A DNA stretch of 64,000 nt. Origin: Orientallactaga sibirica (Eukaryota; Chordata; Mammalia; Rodentia; Dipodidae). The DNA is taken from contig JAEOAD010000888.1 of the NCBI GenBank assembly GCA_036365145.1, forward strand, positions 806,001-870,000, read 5' to 3'. Position numbers and translations under genes: made by a program. This document shows positions 11,164-21,760 of the stretch, one piece after another (position 1 is the first letter of the stretch; every line of letters begins with the position of its first letter). The notes below the pieces were generated by a model. The model saw only the letters and a list, made by a program, of their open reading frames with translations. It had not been told where the DNA came from and made no database searches.

Positions 11164-11358
11164 GGGCTGGAGAGTTGGCTTAGGGGTTAAGGCGCCTGCC
11201 CCCTAAGCCTAAGAACACTGGTTCCAATCTCCAGCGGTTCCAATCTCCAGGTGCCACGTTTAGCCAGATGCAGTGACGCGAGGGCGCAATGCCGAACTTG
11301 ACCACAAGGGGGCGCACACATCTGATTTCGCAGCAGCTGAGCAGCTGAGACACTGCTG

Positions 11359-11411
<53 letters not shown>

Positions 11412-11467
11412 CTCTCTCCAAAAAATAATAAAAAATAAAAAGTTAAAAAAATAAAAATAAAAAAAAT
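11164..11467 (+). mobile_element. tRNA-derived SINE, subfamily B, with (TC)n
   Basis: Forward copy with the full CTCF-like core CCACAAGGGGGCGC at 11302-11315, an internal GGTTCCAATCTCCAG duplication, and a (TC)n tract about 11361-11407 before the AAAATAA-rich tail. Confidence 0.92.
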
Positions 11468-11531
11468 AAAAGCAGGGAGTGCAAATATATAGAAGTTTGA
11501 GTACTTCCACTAGCCCCACCTCCTTTTAAAA

Positions 11532-11540
11532 TATTTTATT

Positions 11541-11571
<31 letters not shown>

Positions 11572-11753
11572 TTTGTTTATTTCAGAGAGGTGGGGGAGAG
11601 AATGGGCACACCAGGGCCTGCAGCCACTGCATACAAACTCCAGACACATGCTCTATCTTGTGCATCTGGTTTACCTGGGTTTTGGGGTATCAAACCTAGG
11701 TCCTTAAGCTTCACAGGCAAATGCCTTAACCACTAAGCCACTTCTCCAGCCTG
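11532..11753 (-). mobile_element. tRNA-derived SINE, subfamily A, with (TTTA)n
   Basis: Reverse copy with about ten ATTT repeats then GCACACCAGGGCCTGCAGCCACTGC. The imperfect target repeat CCACCTCCTTTTAAAA / CCACTCCTCTTTAAAA flanks it. Confidence 0.88.
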
Positions 11754-11780
11754 AGCCACTCCTCTTTAAAAGCAGGGAGT

Positions 11781-12428
11781 ATAAACGAAACTGCCTTTAG
11801 CTCACTGTGATCACTTACCGGTCAATCACAAATTGTCTCAGGCTACCACACAATGATTGAACTGTACTTCACTGGCATGTCCAGTAGTTGTAAGTGGAGG
11901 GGCTGGGCGCTGTGGGGAAGAGTGAAGAGGACTTCAGTCTTTCCACTAATGCCCAACAATTCAGCACTGGCCCTGAATGTGCATGCCTACTGAGCAACAC
12001 AGAACGCCTGCAGTTATGTGGACAGTCCTTAAGGCAGCCCGTTGAGGGTCTCACCTCGCTGCTACAGAAGCCTCCCCAGCAATTCCTTCTTACCTTGTAA
12101 GAACATGTCCTTGAGCAGAATCCTGGTGAGCACAATGTTCAGGACCATTTGGGAACCCCGGGGATGCTTTGACTAACTCCTAAAAAAGACTACTTGGGAT
12201 CTTGCTCTAGAACCATCTCTAACTGCAGAGGATGAGGAGGTGGGAGAATGGGCACCCCAACACTGCATGTGGAGACTGGATGGCATCTCTGTGTAGGGAA
12301 ACTTGAATTTCAAGATTGAATACCATATCAAATAATACAGACAAATTTATTAAATACAAATAGACCAAGACAAACCTTTGTGGGAAAAGATGTTTGTCAA
12401 GATGGTTTGAAGACAAAAAATAAAAACA
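11781..12428. other. Intergenic sequence, nothing recognised
   Basis: No repeat or gene signature. Opposed short frames at 11869-12135 have no recognisable product. Confidence 0.45.
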
Positions 12429-12562
12429 AGGGCTGGAGAGATGGCTTAGTGGTTAAGGTGCTTGCCAGCAAAGCCCAAGGACCCAGGTTTGATTCCCCAA
12501 TACCCAAAGCCAAAGGACCCAGGTTTCATTGACAGGAAATCTTTTTTTTTTTTTTTTTTTTT
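12429..12562 (+). mobile_element. Truncated tRNA-derived SINE head
   Basis: GGGCTGGAGAGATGGCTTAGTGGTTAAGGTGCTTGCC is followed by AAAGCCCAAGGACCCAGGTTTGATTCC, then a near repeat of that segment, and a T run. It stops after the tRNA-like half. Confidence 0.75.
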
Positions 12563-12724
12563 GCATCTATGCAATAGAATTCTATGTGGTTGTTAGAAAT
12601 AATACCACAGAAGCATATCCACTGTTCCAGAAAAATATGTATCATGTTTTCATACTTGGCAGGCAGTATGGGGCCTGCCCTGCCCATTCATGCTGTGTGC
12701 TATCAGACTTTTGACACTCAAACT

Positions 12725-12960
12725 CCTTAAAGAAATCATTCAGTGAGAGAAACATTGATTTTGTCCATGGCAGGGTATCATGGTAGAAGGGCTTGATGCA
12801 GGAAAGCTGCTCTCCCATGGTAGCCAGCAAGCAGACAGAAGCAGGGGGGTCTAGTAACTACATCTAGTAACCAGGCCCCATCTAAGCTCCCATCATTCCC
12901 AATCATGCCATCAGTTTATTAAGCCACAGAGCAAGTCAGAGCCCTCATAGCCAAGGTTCT
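12725..12960 (-). mobile_element. Degraded LTR-like repeat, reverse orientation
   Basis: GGCAGGGTATCATGGTAGAAGGGCTTGATG... resembles the reversed internal part of MaLR-type LTRs at 3.3 and 31.7 kb. Heavily mutated. Confidence 0.35.
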
Positions 12961-13030
12961 AGCGGTCATTCCTTGGGGAAGGCAAGTGTGGAGAGAGGGA
13001 GGAGCTGAGCCAGGAGAGGGAAGGCCTTGG

Positions 13031-13479
13031 GATGATTTCCAGTCATTTCCAGTTGGCACCTGCTCCACAGTTCAGATCCCACCTGTTTATTTTCCAGGTC
13101 CTCCCAAACCCCAGGATTGTGGTCTCAGGCAGCCTTTGCTATCTGCCTAGGCTCTGCACGTGGCTACCTCTTATGGCTGCTCAGGCTCTGCACACAGCAA
13201 AACTTCACAGGGGGCCATACTCACACAACGGAAACCATGGGAATGATGAGGCAGGGTGACGCACCCCTGTGCTTACTTGTGTCTTGAATCTCTGGATAGG
13301 GATTTGGACACAAAAATGTGTATTTCACAAAAGCTATATTTAAGGAAGTCAAGGCTTTCTCCGCACTTCCATATATCAGCGAGGTCTATTTCTAGCTGGT
13401 GGCATGATTGAATTTTATTCTCTCCTTGGTGATTTTTCACATTTCCCAATGTTTCTGCAACAAACACGTATTCTGTCTC
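13031..13479. other. Intergenic sequence, nothing recognised
   Basis: Unique-looking DNA without a reading frame or repeat I can name. Confidence 0.45.
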
Positions 13480-13935
13480 TAATCAGAGAACAGAGGAAAA
13501 GCGACAATAAATGTTCCATTAAGAAAAAAGTAAAAGAGGTGCCCCGAGAGCCTGGCAGGCAAAGAGCAAAGCGCATTTACTTGTAAGCAAGAAGCAGGAA
13601 GCCGGCAAGGAGCGATTTCTAATGAGGCCAAGAGTCCAGGGAATGCGCCAGAAGGGGAAGGGGGCTGTGATTACCATCTGAATCTAACAGCCTTCTTTAG
13701 AAATTTCTAAGTGCAAGGTGTCCTGGGAACATGTGGAGAACAGCAGAGCGCAGACGGGAGCAGGGTACGTCGCCCCAGGAATGGGGATGGAGTCCTGCTT
13801 AGCTCTCTCCCTCTCTCTCAGAGCCCCAGAGGATGTGAGCTGAGCCAGGGGAACTTGATTAATTGCCGAACTGTGGCTAGTGAATAAAAGTTCAATTAGA
13901 ATCCTGCTTGCTAATGAAATCCAACAGCAGAGCAG
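13480..13935. promoter_or_regulatory. Candidate conserved noncoding element
   Basis: Repeat-free stretch holding GATTACCATCTG (homeodomain core next to a CATCTG E-box, 13669-13680), TTGATTAATTGCC, GTTCAATTAG and GCTAATGAAATC. This pattern is typical of developmental enhancers, but there is no direct proof of function. Confidence 0.25.
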
Positions 13936-14102
13936 GAAGCAGCGGAAGCAGCTCTGGTTTCTAGAAGCAGAAACCAGAAGCCGGAAAGGGTGTGTGTATG
14001 TTGAGGGATGGGGGTGGAAGCAGAGAGGTGCTCCCCTGGGCTGGATGGGGGGCCCTGTAAAAAAGGTTCCCTAAAGTCCTGGCAAGAACTGTTCAAGTGC
14101 CT

Positions 14103-14205
14103 AAGCAGGAAACCTTTGTGTTTCAAGTTCCCCACCTGCAAGCTCGGATAGTAATTCCTTCCTCCAGGGCCAGTGTAAGGATTAAATGGTGTGACTCCTG
14201 TGACA
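14103..14205 (+). mobile_element. MIR SINE fragment
   Basis: CAAGTTCCCCACCTGCAAGCTCGGATAGTAATTCC...GTAAGGATTAAATGG follows the MIR core and 3' half. Confidence 0.6.
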
Positions 14206-14334
14206 TGTCTTCTCTTTTCTCAAACTGACTCAAGGTCAAGTCCAGAGGGCCCCTGCAGGGCGCGGGCCAGGGCTAGACCCTCAGGTGTGTGTCCATACAC
14301 ACCGTATGTGTGTACAGTTGTTCTTATATTTATT

Positions 14335-14450
14335 TAGAGTCAGAGTCTCACTTGACAGCCCAGGCTGGCCTCTAACTTGCAATTCTCCTTCCTCAGCCCC
14401 TGTGGGCTGGTATGACAGATGTGTGCCCGCATGTTGGGCTGGGTTTTGAA
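14335..14450 (-). mobile_element. Old B1-like SINE
   Basis: GAGTCTCACTTGACAGCCCAGGCTGGCCTCTAACTTGCAATTCTCCTTCC is a diverged reverse B1. Confidence 0.6.
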
Positions 14451-14591
14451 CCACAGGAACCACAGCAAATGATCGTGGGCCATTTTCAAGTTGAGCTGCT
14501 TAAAGCTTCTCAGAGTTTACTGCACCATCTGACTTTATGGTGACAACATGGCATTTAAACCAGAGAAACTGAGCTTGGAAGAATCTGCAGG

Positions 14592-14807
14592 GGGAACACG
14601 GGGCTCCCCAGGAAAAGACACTAGGCTCCTTCAAGATAGGACATGGGGCTCCCCAGGGGAGGACATGGGGTTCCTGCACAGGTGGGTTAGGGCTTTTCAA
14701 GAGGACTCTCATCCTTGGGGCAGGACTCAGTGCTCAGGCAGGGGGGTTTGGAGCTTCCACAGGGGAGGACTTGGGGTTCTGTCATGGGGAGACTCAGGGC
14801 TCCGGGG
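14592..14807 (+). repeat. Degenerate minisatellite (about 22-27 bp unit)
   Basis: Repeated variants of ACATGGGGCTCCCCAGGGGAGG, such as TTGGGGTTCTGTCATGGGGAGACTC and ACATGGGGTTCCTGCACAGG. Eight or nine imperfect units. Confidence 0.65.
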
Positions 14808-14837
14808 TCACTGACTCAGTAGTGGAAATAGCACTAG

Positions 14838-15020
14838 ATCCAGGCCTGCAATCCCAGCTGGTTGGGAAGCGGAGGCCAAATGATCCCAAGTTCAAAGCCA
14901 TCCCGGGAGACCCTGTCTGAAAATAAAAAGTGACAAGAGAGTTGGGATGTAGCTCAGTGGTGGAGCATTGCTCAGTATGCTGAAAGCCACTGTGTTCGAT
15001 CCTATAGCATTCTCAGGTCA
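14838..15020 (+). mobile_element. B1-like plus tRNA-like SINE pieces
   Basis: GGCCTGCAATCCCAGCTGGTTGGGAAGCGGAGG...CCTGTCTGAAAATAAAAAG is a B1-like body. It is followed by GATGTAGCTCAGTGGTGGAGCATTGC, a tRNA-like box A region, with a box B-like GTTCGATCC. Confidence 0.55.
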
Positions 15021-16089
15021 TCTGAGCAAGGTGTGTTGAGGCTGTCTGCCACTTGTAATACAAGGCTATCTTCTATCCTCTCTCACAGCTAGCATGGCCA
15101 TGTGATTAGGTAGTGGCAAATGGGAATGTTCTGTAGGACTTTAAGCATGTACCTTGAAAAAGATAAGAGGCACGCCTTCCTTCCTTTCCTTCCCTGCCTA
15201 GCTGGAATGCAGATGCCGTGACTAACTACAAGCAGCCATCTTGGACCATGAAGTGATGGGCAAAAGTGAGTGGACAGAAGGAGTCTGGGTCTCTGGTGAT
15301 CATAGAGGTACCAGACCAGTCCTGGACTCCCTACATCAAAGGCTTATAATTGCAAGAGAAATATCAAATTTGTATGTTACTCACATCATTAGTATTTGAA
15401 GGGTTTTGGTTGCTCACATTTGAGCCAGAAATGAGAAAAGGTTATTTGGTGTGAAAGGGAGGAGAAAGTATTAAGAAAAGCAGGAAAGAAATGAGAGAGA
15501 AGACTCCACTCAATGGCAGAGGCAGGCTTTATTCGGGAAAAGCCAGAGAAGGGCTCTGACCAGGCATGTCAAAAGTCCCTTTCCTTACAGACTAGGGGGT
15601 CATTGGAACTCTTTGGTTGCAGGGCCATCCACCTTGCCTCAGGGTTTGGACCACCTCAGGTAATGATAATCAGACAGGTGCTCTGGGACATTCCAGGAGT
15701 GTGATCATTGGGAGGGGTGGTTTTGGTTTATCTTGGGAGACAGGGCATTATAATGAAATGGAGATATTCTGGTTCTAACAGAGAGTAAGTTTCATCTAAG
15801 ACTCAGTTTCCCCTTGTGCTTTGTGCCAGTGAACATTTAGGTTCCCTGTGCTGACCATATGGATTGTGAGGGGCTGGAGATCCACCTCAGTCCCCTGGGT
15901 CAGCCTCTTTGGAGGTGATACCAGAAATCTGCCTTTAATTTTTTTTTCCTGGTGGTGGTTATGCTGGTGACATTTGTGTCCTAAAGGAAGGCATGCTGGG
16001 AATAAGAAAGGAGAGGATCAACCAACCATTTCTTTAAATCCAATTTGCCTAAAATTAACAGAGGGACATTGTATACCACCCTTCCTTCC
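15021..16089. other. Intergenic sequence with one old unclassified repeat
   Basis: AGCTGGAATGCAGATGCCGTGAC...GCAGCCATCTTGGACCATGAAGTG at about 15200-15260 resembles a segment at 49390-49560, so it is an old interspersed repeat. The rest is unrecognised. Confidence 0.4.
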
Positions 16090-16460
16090 CTGTAGGAGAA
16101 TTACAGTACTCTCTCTTACCTGTGGTGTCACTTTTAGTGACCAGTGATCAGCCGTGGTCTAAGAGTGGTAAGTAGGAAATTCTAGAAATAAACAATTCAT
16201 AGGTTTTAGGTTGTGTGATGAAATCTTACATGGCCTGACTGTCCATCCTGACACGGAGCACATCTTGTTCAGAGCATCCATGGGTATCTCTGCCTGCCTG
16301 CCTGCCAGCCATCTGGTACCCATCAGTCTGCCAATGGGAGAGCTCAGTGTGTGTGTTCCCATAACCCTTGTTTAACTTAGCAATGGCCCAGTGTGCAAGA
16401 GCTGTGATGCTGATGGTTCCCATGACAGAATCTGTGCCCTGCGTCCCTCACATCAAGATA
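16090..16460 (+). mobile_element. Tigger-type DNA transposon fossil
   Basis: ACAGTACTCTCTCTTACCTGTGGTGTCAC...GAAATTCTAGAAATAAACAATTCATAGGTTTTA matches the 5' region of a Tc1/mariner Tigger family as I know it from primates. Near 16384 the degraded start of the transposase frame (ATGGCCCAGTGTGCAAGAG) can still be made out. It is broken and cannot encode a protein. Confidence 0.65.
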
Positions 16461-16539
16461 AGACTACCATGGGAGATTCTGAGGGCAAGCAGAAGAGACG
16501 AGAGCACAATCAAGCAACCTAGTATGTCACCTTTTTTGG

Positions 16540-17075
16540 CTTGTGTATTTGTGTGTGATGTGTGTGCATGTGCATGCATGAACTCATATGTGCATGCGTG
16601 TGCAGGCTAGAGGGCAATGTTGAGTGTCTTCCTCACTTGTTCTCCACCTTATCTTTTAAAAATATTTTTACTCATTTATTTGAGAGAGAGAGAGAGACAG
16701 ACAGACAGAATGATAGGCATGCCAGGGCCTCCTGCCATTGCAAATGAACTCCAGCTGCATGCGCCACTTTGTGCATCTGGCATTACATGGGTACTGGGGA
16801 ATCACACCTGGGCCATCAGGCTTTGCAAGGAAATGTCTTTAACTGCTGATCCATTTCTCCAGTCCTTGACCTTATTTTTTGAGTCAAGGTTTCTCATTGA
16901 ATCTAGAACTTATCAACTCAGACTGGCTGGCCAGCAAGCCCTGGGAACCCTCCTGTCCCCACCTTGCCAAGACTGGGCTCATAAATAGATGCCACCATGC
17001 CTGGCTTTTATGTGGGTGCTGGGGCTCTGAACTCAACATGGCACACACTTTATACCAAGTTCTCCTCAGCCCTGT
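16540..17075 (-). mobile_element. B4-like SINE, interrupted
   Basis: Reverse B4: GTGTGCAGGCTAGAGGGCAATG left, then GAGTCAAGGTTTCTCATTG...CTGGCCAGCAAGCCCTGGG...GCCACCATGCCTGGC right, split by a SINE. Confidence 0.65.
16655..16864 (-). mobile_element. tRNA-derived SINE, subfamily A
   Basis: Reverse copy inside the B4. The direct repeat CACCTTATCTTTT / GACCTTATTTTTT flanks it. Confidence 0.85.
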
Positions 17076-17099
17076 TGTCTTAATTTTTCTGCCTTATCA

Positions 17100-17560
17100 C
17101 TGGTTATTGTTAATGTCTTATTACTGTGATTTGAGTGTACGCCTCCCAAATTCCATGTGCTGTGGAACCCCAGCATGGCAGTGTTGGGAGGTAGGATGTG
17201 ATGGGTATGTGTGGGTCTCAGAGAAGCCCTCGTGAATGGGCTCCACGCCTCCTCTGCAGGACTGGATGTGTGGAAAAGTAGGCTGTTGTAAACAAAGCCT
17301 ACACTCTTTGCCTCTGCACTTGCCTGCCATCCTTCCCTCATGGTCTTCCTTCTTCCCTGCCTGGCCAGGAGCCGAAGCAGCAGGTGGCCCTCAGCAGATG
17401 TACCTCCCAGCCTTAGACTCCCCAGAATCCTCATCTTGAGCACAAAGAACTCTCTCTTCTTCATAAATCCCCCTGCTTCAGGTTTGAGCCCCCCCCCAGG
17501 GGGTTCAGGAATCCCTGGGGAGGTATCTTGACATACATAGATCCTTTGCTGATAGAGGGA
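17100..17560 (+). mobile_element. Possible ancient LTR-like repeat
   Basis: TGTGATTTGAGTGTACGCCTCCCAAATTCCATGTGCTGTGG...GGGAGGTAGG...CTCGTGAATGGG follows the order of an old mammalian LTR consensus. The 185-codon antisense frame at 17066-17623 is a chance frame across it. Confidence 0.4.
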
Positions 17561-18071
17561 GGATGTTTCATACAGTCCTTCCTTGCTGAGCTCAGGCAAT
17601 GCTATGAGATTTGCTTTGGCCAATATGTGTGCTCACATGGACAGAACCACTTAACGCTACTCAGTGCTGACTCCATGCCGGTAACATCCCAGGACCCGTG
17701 AGGATGGTAACATGGAGTGGAGTCCCGGTCACTCTGTGCTGCTGGTGGGTGTTTTTCTGGGGCTTGCTCACCTCAGACATAATACTGACAGACCAAAGAG
17801 TCAATTCCATCCAAATCTCACCTGGCAAACCAGTGAGTTTACTGGGGTTCCTTGCAGGAGTGTGTGGATGGCCCTCAAGCTGCATCACCAGGGTCCCACC
17901 CTGAACCTTTCTCCTCCCAAATACTCTAGCACCTGCCAAGGCCACAGGCACCTGGGTTGGGGCAGGAGAAAGCAAGAAGCTGGAGTTTCAGGTGAGGTCT
18001 GATGACCTGAGGTTGTGTGTGGGTCATCACAGCTGTTCTAATCTCAGGAGGCAGTGGTCATGTCATACCTG
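17561..18071. other. Intergenic sequence, nothing recognised
   Basis: Short opposing open frames without family resemblance. Confidence 0.45.
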
Positions 18072-18085
18072 GGGGATGGAATTTT

Positions 18086-18355
18086 TTTAATTTTTAAAAA
18101 TTATTTTATTAATTTTTTTGGAGAGAGACACAGAGAGAGACAGACAGAGAGGGAGAGGGAGACAGAGAGATGGGCGTGCCAGCAGTCTCTCAGCTGCTGT
18201 GAACGAAATCCAGATGTTTGCGCCCCCTTGTGGGCAAGTGCGGCATTGCGCCCTTGGTCACTTTGCATCTGGCTAAACATGGGACCTGGAGATTGGAAGT
18301 GGGTTGTTAGGCTTAGCAGGCAGGCGCCTTAACTGCTAAGCCATCTCTCCAGCCC
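18086..18355 (-). mobile_element. tRNA-derived SINE, subfamily B
   Basis: Reverse copy with GCGCCCCCTTGTGG at 18220-18233. Perfect 14-bp target duplication GGGGATGGAATTTT at 18072-18085 and 18356-18369. Confidence 0.95.
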
Positions 18356-18369
18356 GGGGATGGAATTTT

Positions 18370-18747
18370 ACAACAGCTGGAACTGTGGGGTGAGCAGGTA
18401 AAAGCCTTGGCTGTGTCCAGCCACAGAGCTCAGTGGTTATTACTTCAGCAGAACTTTGCACGTTCCTACCGACAGCAGCTAATTTGTCTAAACCCCACTC
18501 ACTTGGTTGCCTATTCATATAAACATAAGGACATTTTCTTCAATCTGCCTAAGGGAATGTTTAACTTAGTTTATCTCTCTGGAACACTTTCCAAATTTGT
18601 GCTATTTTATTATTATGAATGTTTCTCTTCCGTCTGCTGAGTAACCTTTCTTGAATGTGTATATTTCTTTCAATAAATATTTTCAGACATGTCCCATTTT
18701 GAATAAGATTTACCAAACTCATCCATTTTGATTATTCTTGTCTCCTT
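18370..18747. other. Intergenic sequence, nothing recognised
   Basis: AT-rich, no feature I can support. Confidence 0.45.
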
Positions 18748-18986
18748 ATTTTTTTATTTGAGAGAGAGAGAGACAGAGAGAGAGGAAGAGGCAGAGAATG
18801 GGCACTCCAAGACCTCTCAGTCACTGTGAATGAATTCCAGACATGTGTGTCCCCTTATGCACATGTGCAACATTGCACGCTTGTGTCACTTTTGCGCCTG
18901 GCTAAACATGGAACCTGGAGATTTGAACGAGTGTTCTTAGGCTTCACAGGCAGGTGCCTTAACCACTGAGACATCTCTCCAGCCCT
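18748..18986 (-). mobile_element. tRNA-derived SINE, subfamily C
   Basis: Reverse copy with TGTCCCCTTATGCACATGTGCAACATTGCACGCTTGTGTCAC in the middle, ending ACATCTCTCCAGCCC. Confidence 0.88.
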
Positions 18987-18989
18987 GTG

Positions 18990-19191
18990 TCTTTATTTTT
19001 TTCTAATTTTTTTTTATGAGAGAGAGAATTGGCAATCAAACTGCAGACATGTGCGCCACCTTGTGCGCACGTGTGACCTTGTGCACTTGTTGTCACCTTG
19101 TGTGTCTGGCTTATGTGGGACTGAAGAGTCAAACATGAGTCCTTGGGCTTCACAGGCAAATGACTTAACTACTAAGCCATCTCTCCAGCCC
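18990..19191 (-). mobile_element. tRNA-derived SINE, subfamily C
   Basis: Second reverse copy placed directly against the previous one, CA-rich middle, ending GCCATCTCTCCAGCCC. Confidence 0.88.
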
Positions 19192-19467
19192 ATTCTTAAG
19201 TTTTTTTTTTTTTTTAAACTGTCCATGCTTGAGAATACTTCAGGAGCTAAACCAGATTAACATGTGGGCAATGTCTCCTGTGTAAGAAGACGCTGGCACT
19301 CTGACAGCATGCAGGCATGAATAAATGGGCTTGGAATTCTATTGGGTTCCACTCTGTTTTATTTCACGATATTTAATTGGTAAAGTAATTCTGGGATGAC
19401 AAATATGTTTATTACGAAATTACAGAACTTTTCAGGAAAAGTCTCTAGACAGGCTGGCAAAAGTCAC

Positions 19468-19608
19468 TAAGGGCCGCACATGGTGGCACATACCTTTAAT
19501 CCTGGCACTCGGGAGGCAGAGGTAGGTAGATCTCCATGAGTTCGAGGCCACCCTGAGACTACATAGTGAATTCCAGGTCAGCTTAGACTAGAGTGAGGCC
19601 ATACCTGA
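19468..19608 (+). mobile_element. B1 SINE
   Basis: GCCGCACATGGTGGCACATACCTTTAATCC...GAGTGAGGCCATACCTGAAAAG, forward. Confidence 0.88.
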
Positions 19609-19680
19609 AAAGAAGAAGAAGAAGCAGGAGAAAGAGGAGGAAGAGGAGGAGGAAGAGGAGGAGAAGAAGAAGGAGAAGTT
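19605..19680 (+). repeat. (GAA/GGA)n polypurine tract
   Basis: About 75 bp almost purely of A and G, the expanded B1 tail. Confidence 0.9.
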
Positions 19681-19867
19681 GTTACTAAGGTAAGTTACTA
19701 AGAACTCATTTAGTCGTAAGTGCTTCTGGAGTATGAGAGGGAATAGCATGGAATAGGTTGGTTGGCTGTCCTCTTGGAGGGTCCCTTTGGACAAGTCAGC
19801 GGCCATGGAGTGGTGGTCAGAAGTAGGCTTTATGGACAGTGTGATGGCTGAGTGCTGTGCTTCATCC

Positions 19868-19990
19868 TCCCTCCCCGGACCTCACTTTCCCCATATGCAA
19901 AATGAGGGTTCTCAGTTACATGGTTGTGTAGTGAATGGCATAGAGCTAGTGAACAGAACAGGATGCTTAGGGGTGGTCTTGAGGGTGTCA
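19868..19990 (+). mobile_element. MIR SINE fragment
   Basis: GGACCTCACTTTCCCCATATGCAAAATGAGGGTTC is the MIR core, forward. Confidence 0.65.
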
Positions 19991-20559
19991 GACACATTAT
20001 TCTAGAGAACAGGAAGCATGGCACGTGGCTTTGGGGAGCAGGGGAGGGAGAAACGTGGAGTAGTCTGGCAATGGCTGTCTGCATGCTGGAGAGGCAGAGA
20101 CCCCAGCGGCTGCTCAATCCAGAAACCAAACTCCTCAGCAGTCCCAACCCAATTCTGAAGGCCCCAAGCTCCCCGGAGAACAGCTGGTGTTGAATCCACA
20201 TTGAAAGGCCATAGAAGCTGGGGTGTGATGTCAGCACTGACTAGGCAGCATTCTCTGCATTCCTCAGCTTCCTTCCTTGGGGCTGCCTGCCCATTGGAGC
20301 AGCTGTCAATATTCAGGGTGGGTCTTTCTCCCCTAATCAGTGTTCCACAGGCCAATCCTCTGTGGCAATATCTCTACAGACACCCAGAGGTACATTTCAT
20401 CAGTCCTACACACATCTCTTAATCCAGTCAAGGTGATGACCAACCATCGCTGTCCGGGAAACAAGTATATGTATTGGCAAAGAGAGAATGAAAAGTGCTG
20501 AAGATGGAAGATTGCTGCACAAGATGTGGAATGGAGCCAGGCTGGTGTGGAACGGCGCA
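19991..20559. other. Intergenic sequence, nothing recognised
   Basis: Opposed open frames up to 135 codons at 19830-20237 have no recognisable domain. Confidence 0.4.
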
Positions 20560-21180
20560 TCAGTCTTGGACCCCGAGCTGAAAGAGGGATGCTCTTTCAG
20601 GGCTGACGTTGTAATGCCCAGTTCATGGCGCCCCCAGTGACCACCAAGGATGACCAAACACGTATGCAAACGCAAAGAGCTTTACTCGGGCTTAAGCTCG
20701 GTCTCTTGCCTTCACCAACACAGTGGATCTGTGCAAGAGCCCTGAGAAGCAGAAAAGCGGGCTTTTTATTGAGGTTTGAGCAAGGGGGAGAGGGCTATCA
20801 CTCACGCAACTATATGATTGGCTAATTTGAACAGTAACTGTACTTGGGGGTTCTTGATTGGTCTTAGGGTTTTGGCGGGCTAGGTCTAGGGGAATTTCTA
20901 ACTTAGTTGCTCAGCAAGCAGCGGTTACATTTAAACAAGTTGGCACACGAGGTTACATTTATTTGATTGGTTGACATTTACAAAACTCTGAGATGGTGGA
21001 TCTTATTGGGCCATCCAGCCCAGGGCCACAAGAATGTTGAGTCATGCTCACACAGCAAGTTTATGGTTTTTCCTGGTACTGCTTGTTCTTCCCTGGAATT
21101 CGTCCCTGTGGCCTACAGAGTGACTGAGGCCTGTCATGGTGCTACTCTGGCCTGGGTCTTTCAACGTGAAGCTTAGAGTG
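20560..21180 (-). mobile_element. Endogenous retrovirus LTR with leader, reverse orientation
   Basis: On the minus strand the order is: several CCAAT boxes (U3), AATAAAAAGCCCG as a TATA-like or poly(A) signal, CTCTGTG-rich sequence, GTAAAGCTCTTTGCG, then GGCGCCATGAACTGGG near 20630, which resembles a lysine-tRNA primer binding site. Looks like a class II (ERVK/IAP-like) relic. No coding frame remains. Confidence 0.5.
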
Positions 21181-21624
21181 AGGGCAACGGGATGCACAGC
21201 CTCCTCAAGGAGGTGGAAGGAGTCCTGAGTGTCTGGAAGGAGTGAGGTGAGGTCACTTGCAAAGCAAGGGCAGCCCTAACCCACCCTTTCAGAGCTCCTT
21301 CTGCAGGGGACAACAGGTGCCAATACACCTGCGGTGAACACACTTCCCTGACTTTTTTTTTGGAGATGGCCTTCAATCCCCCCCCCCACCCCTTAAAAGA
21401 TAGTCCCACTATTGTTAGCCCAAGAAGCATGCATTTGCCACCCCCTACCCCATCCTTTGTCCTAGAAAAGTACAGACATCCAGGGGACACTGGGTCCTGA
21501 GCAACGGTGTGGGAAGCTGAAGCTAGTCAGGTCCCTTGTCACTAAACCCTTTAATGACTTGCCATTTGCCACTTGCTTATGAATGGACAAATGACTAACC
21601 TGTCTTGCAAGACCCATCTGGAAA
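21181..21624. other. Intergenic sequence, nothing recognised
   Basis: No repeat or gene seen; a C-run lies at about 21380. Confidence 0.45.
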
Positions 21625-21760
21625 GCCAGATGTGGTGGTGCCAGCCCATGGGAGCTTTCGGAAGAAGGATCACAAGTTCGAGACCAACCTGGACTACACA
21701 GCAGTGGTAGTCAGCCTCAAAGCAACAACAAAAAACGAAAACAAGAAGCAAAAGGTTCCA
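21625..21760 (+). mobile_element. Old B1-like SINE
   Basis: GCCAGATGTGGTGGTGCCAGCCCATGGGAGC...GAGACCAACCTGGACTACACAG, A-rich end. Confidence 0.65.

Noticed and set aside
17066..17623. 185-codon minus-strand frame
   Set aside because: Runs antisense through an apparent old LTR-like repeat and shows no recognised domain.
19830..20237. 135-codon minus-strand frame
   Set aside because: No domain; overlaps a MIR fragment and competing frames.
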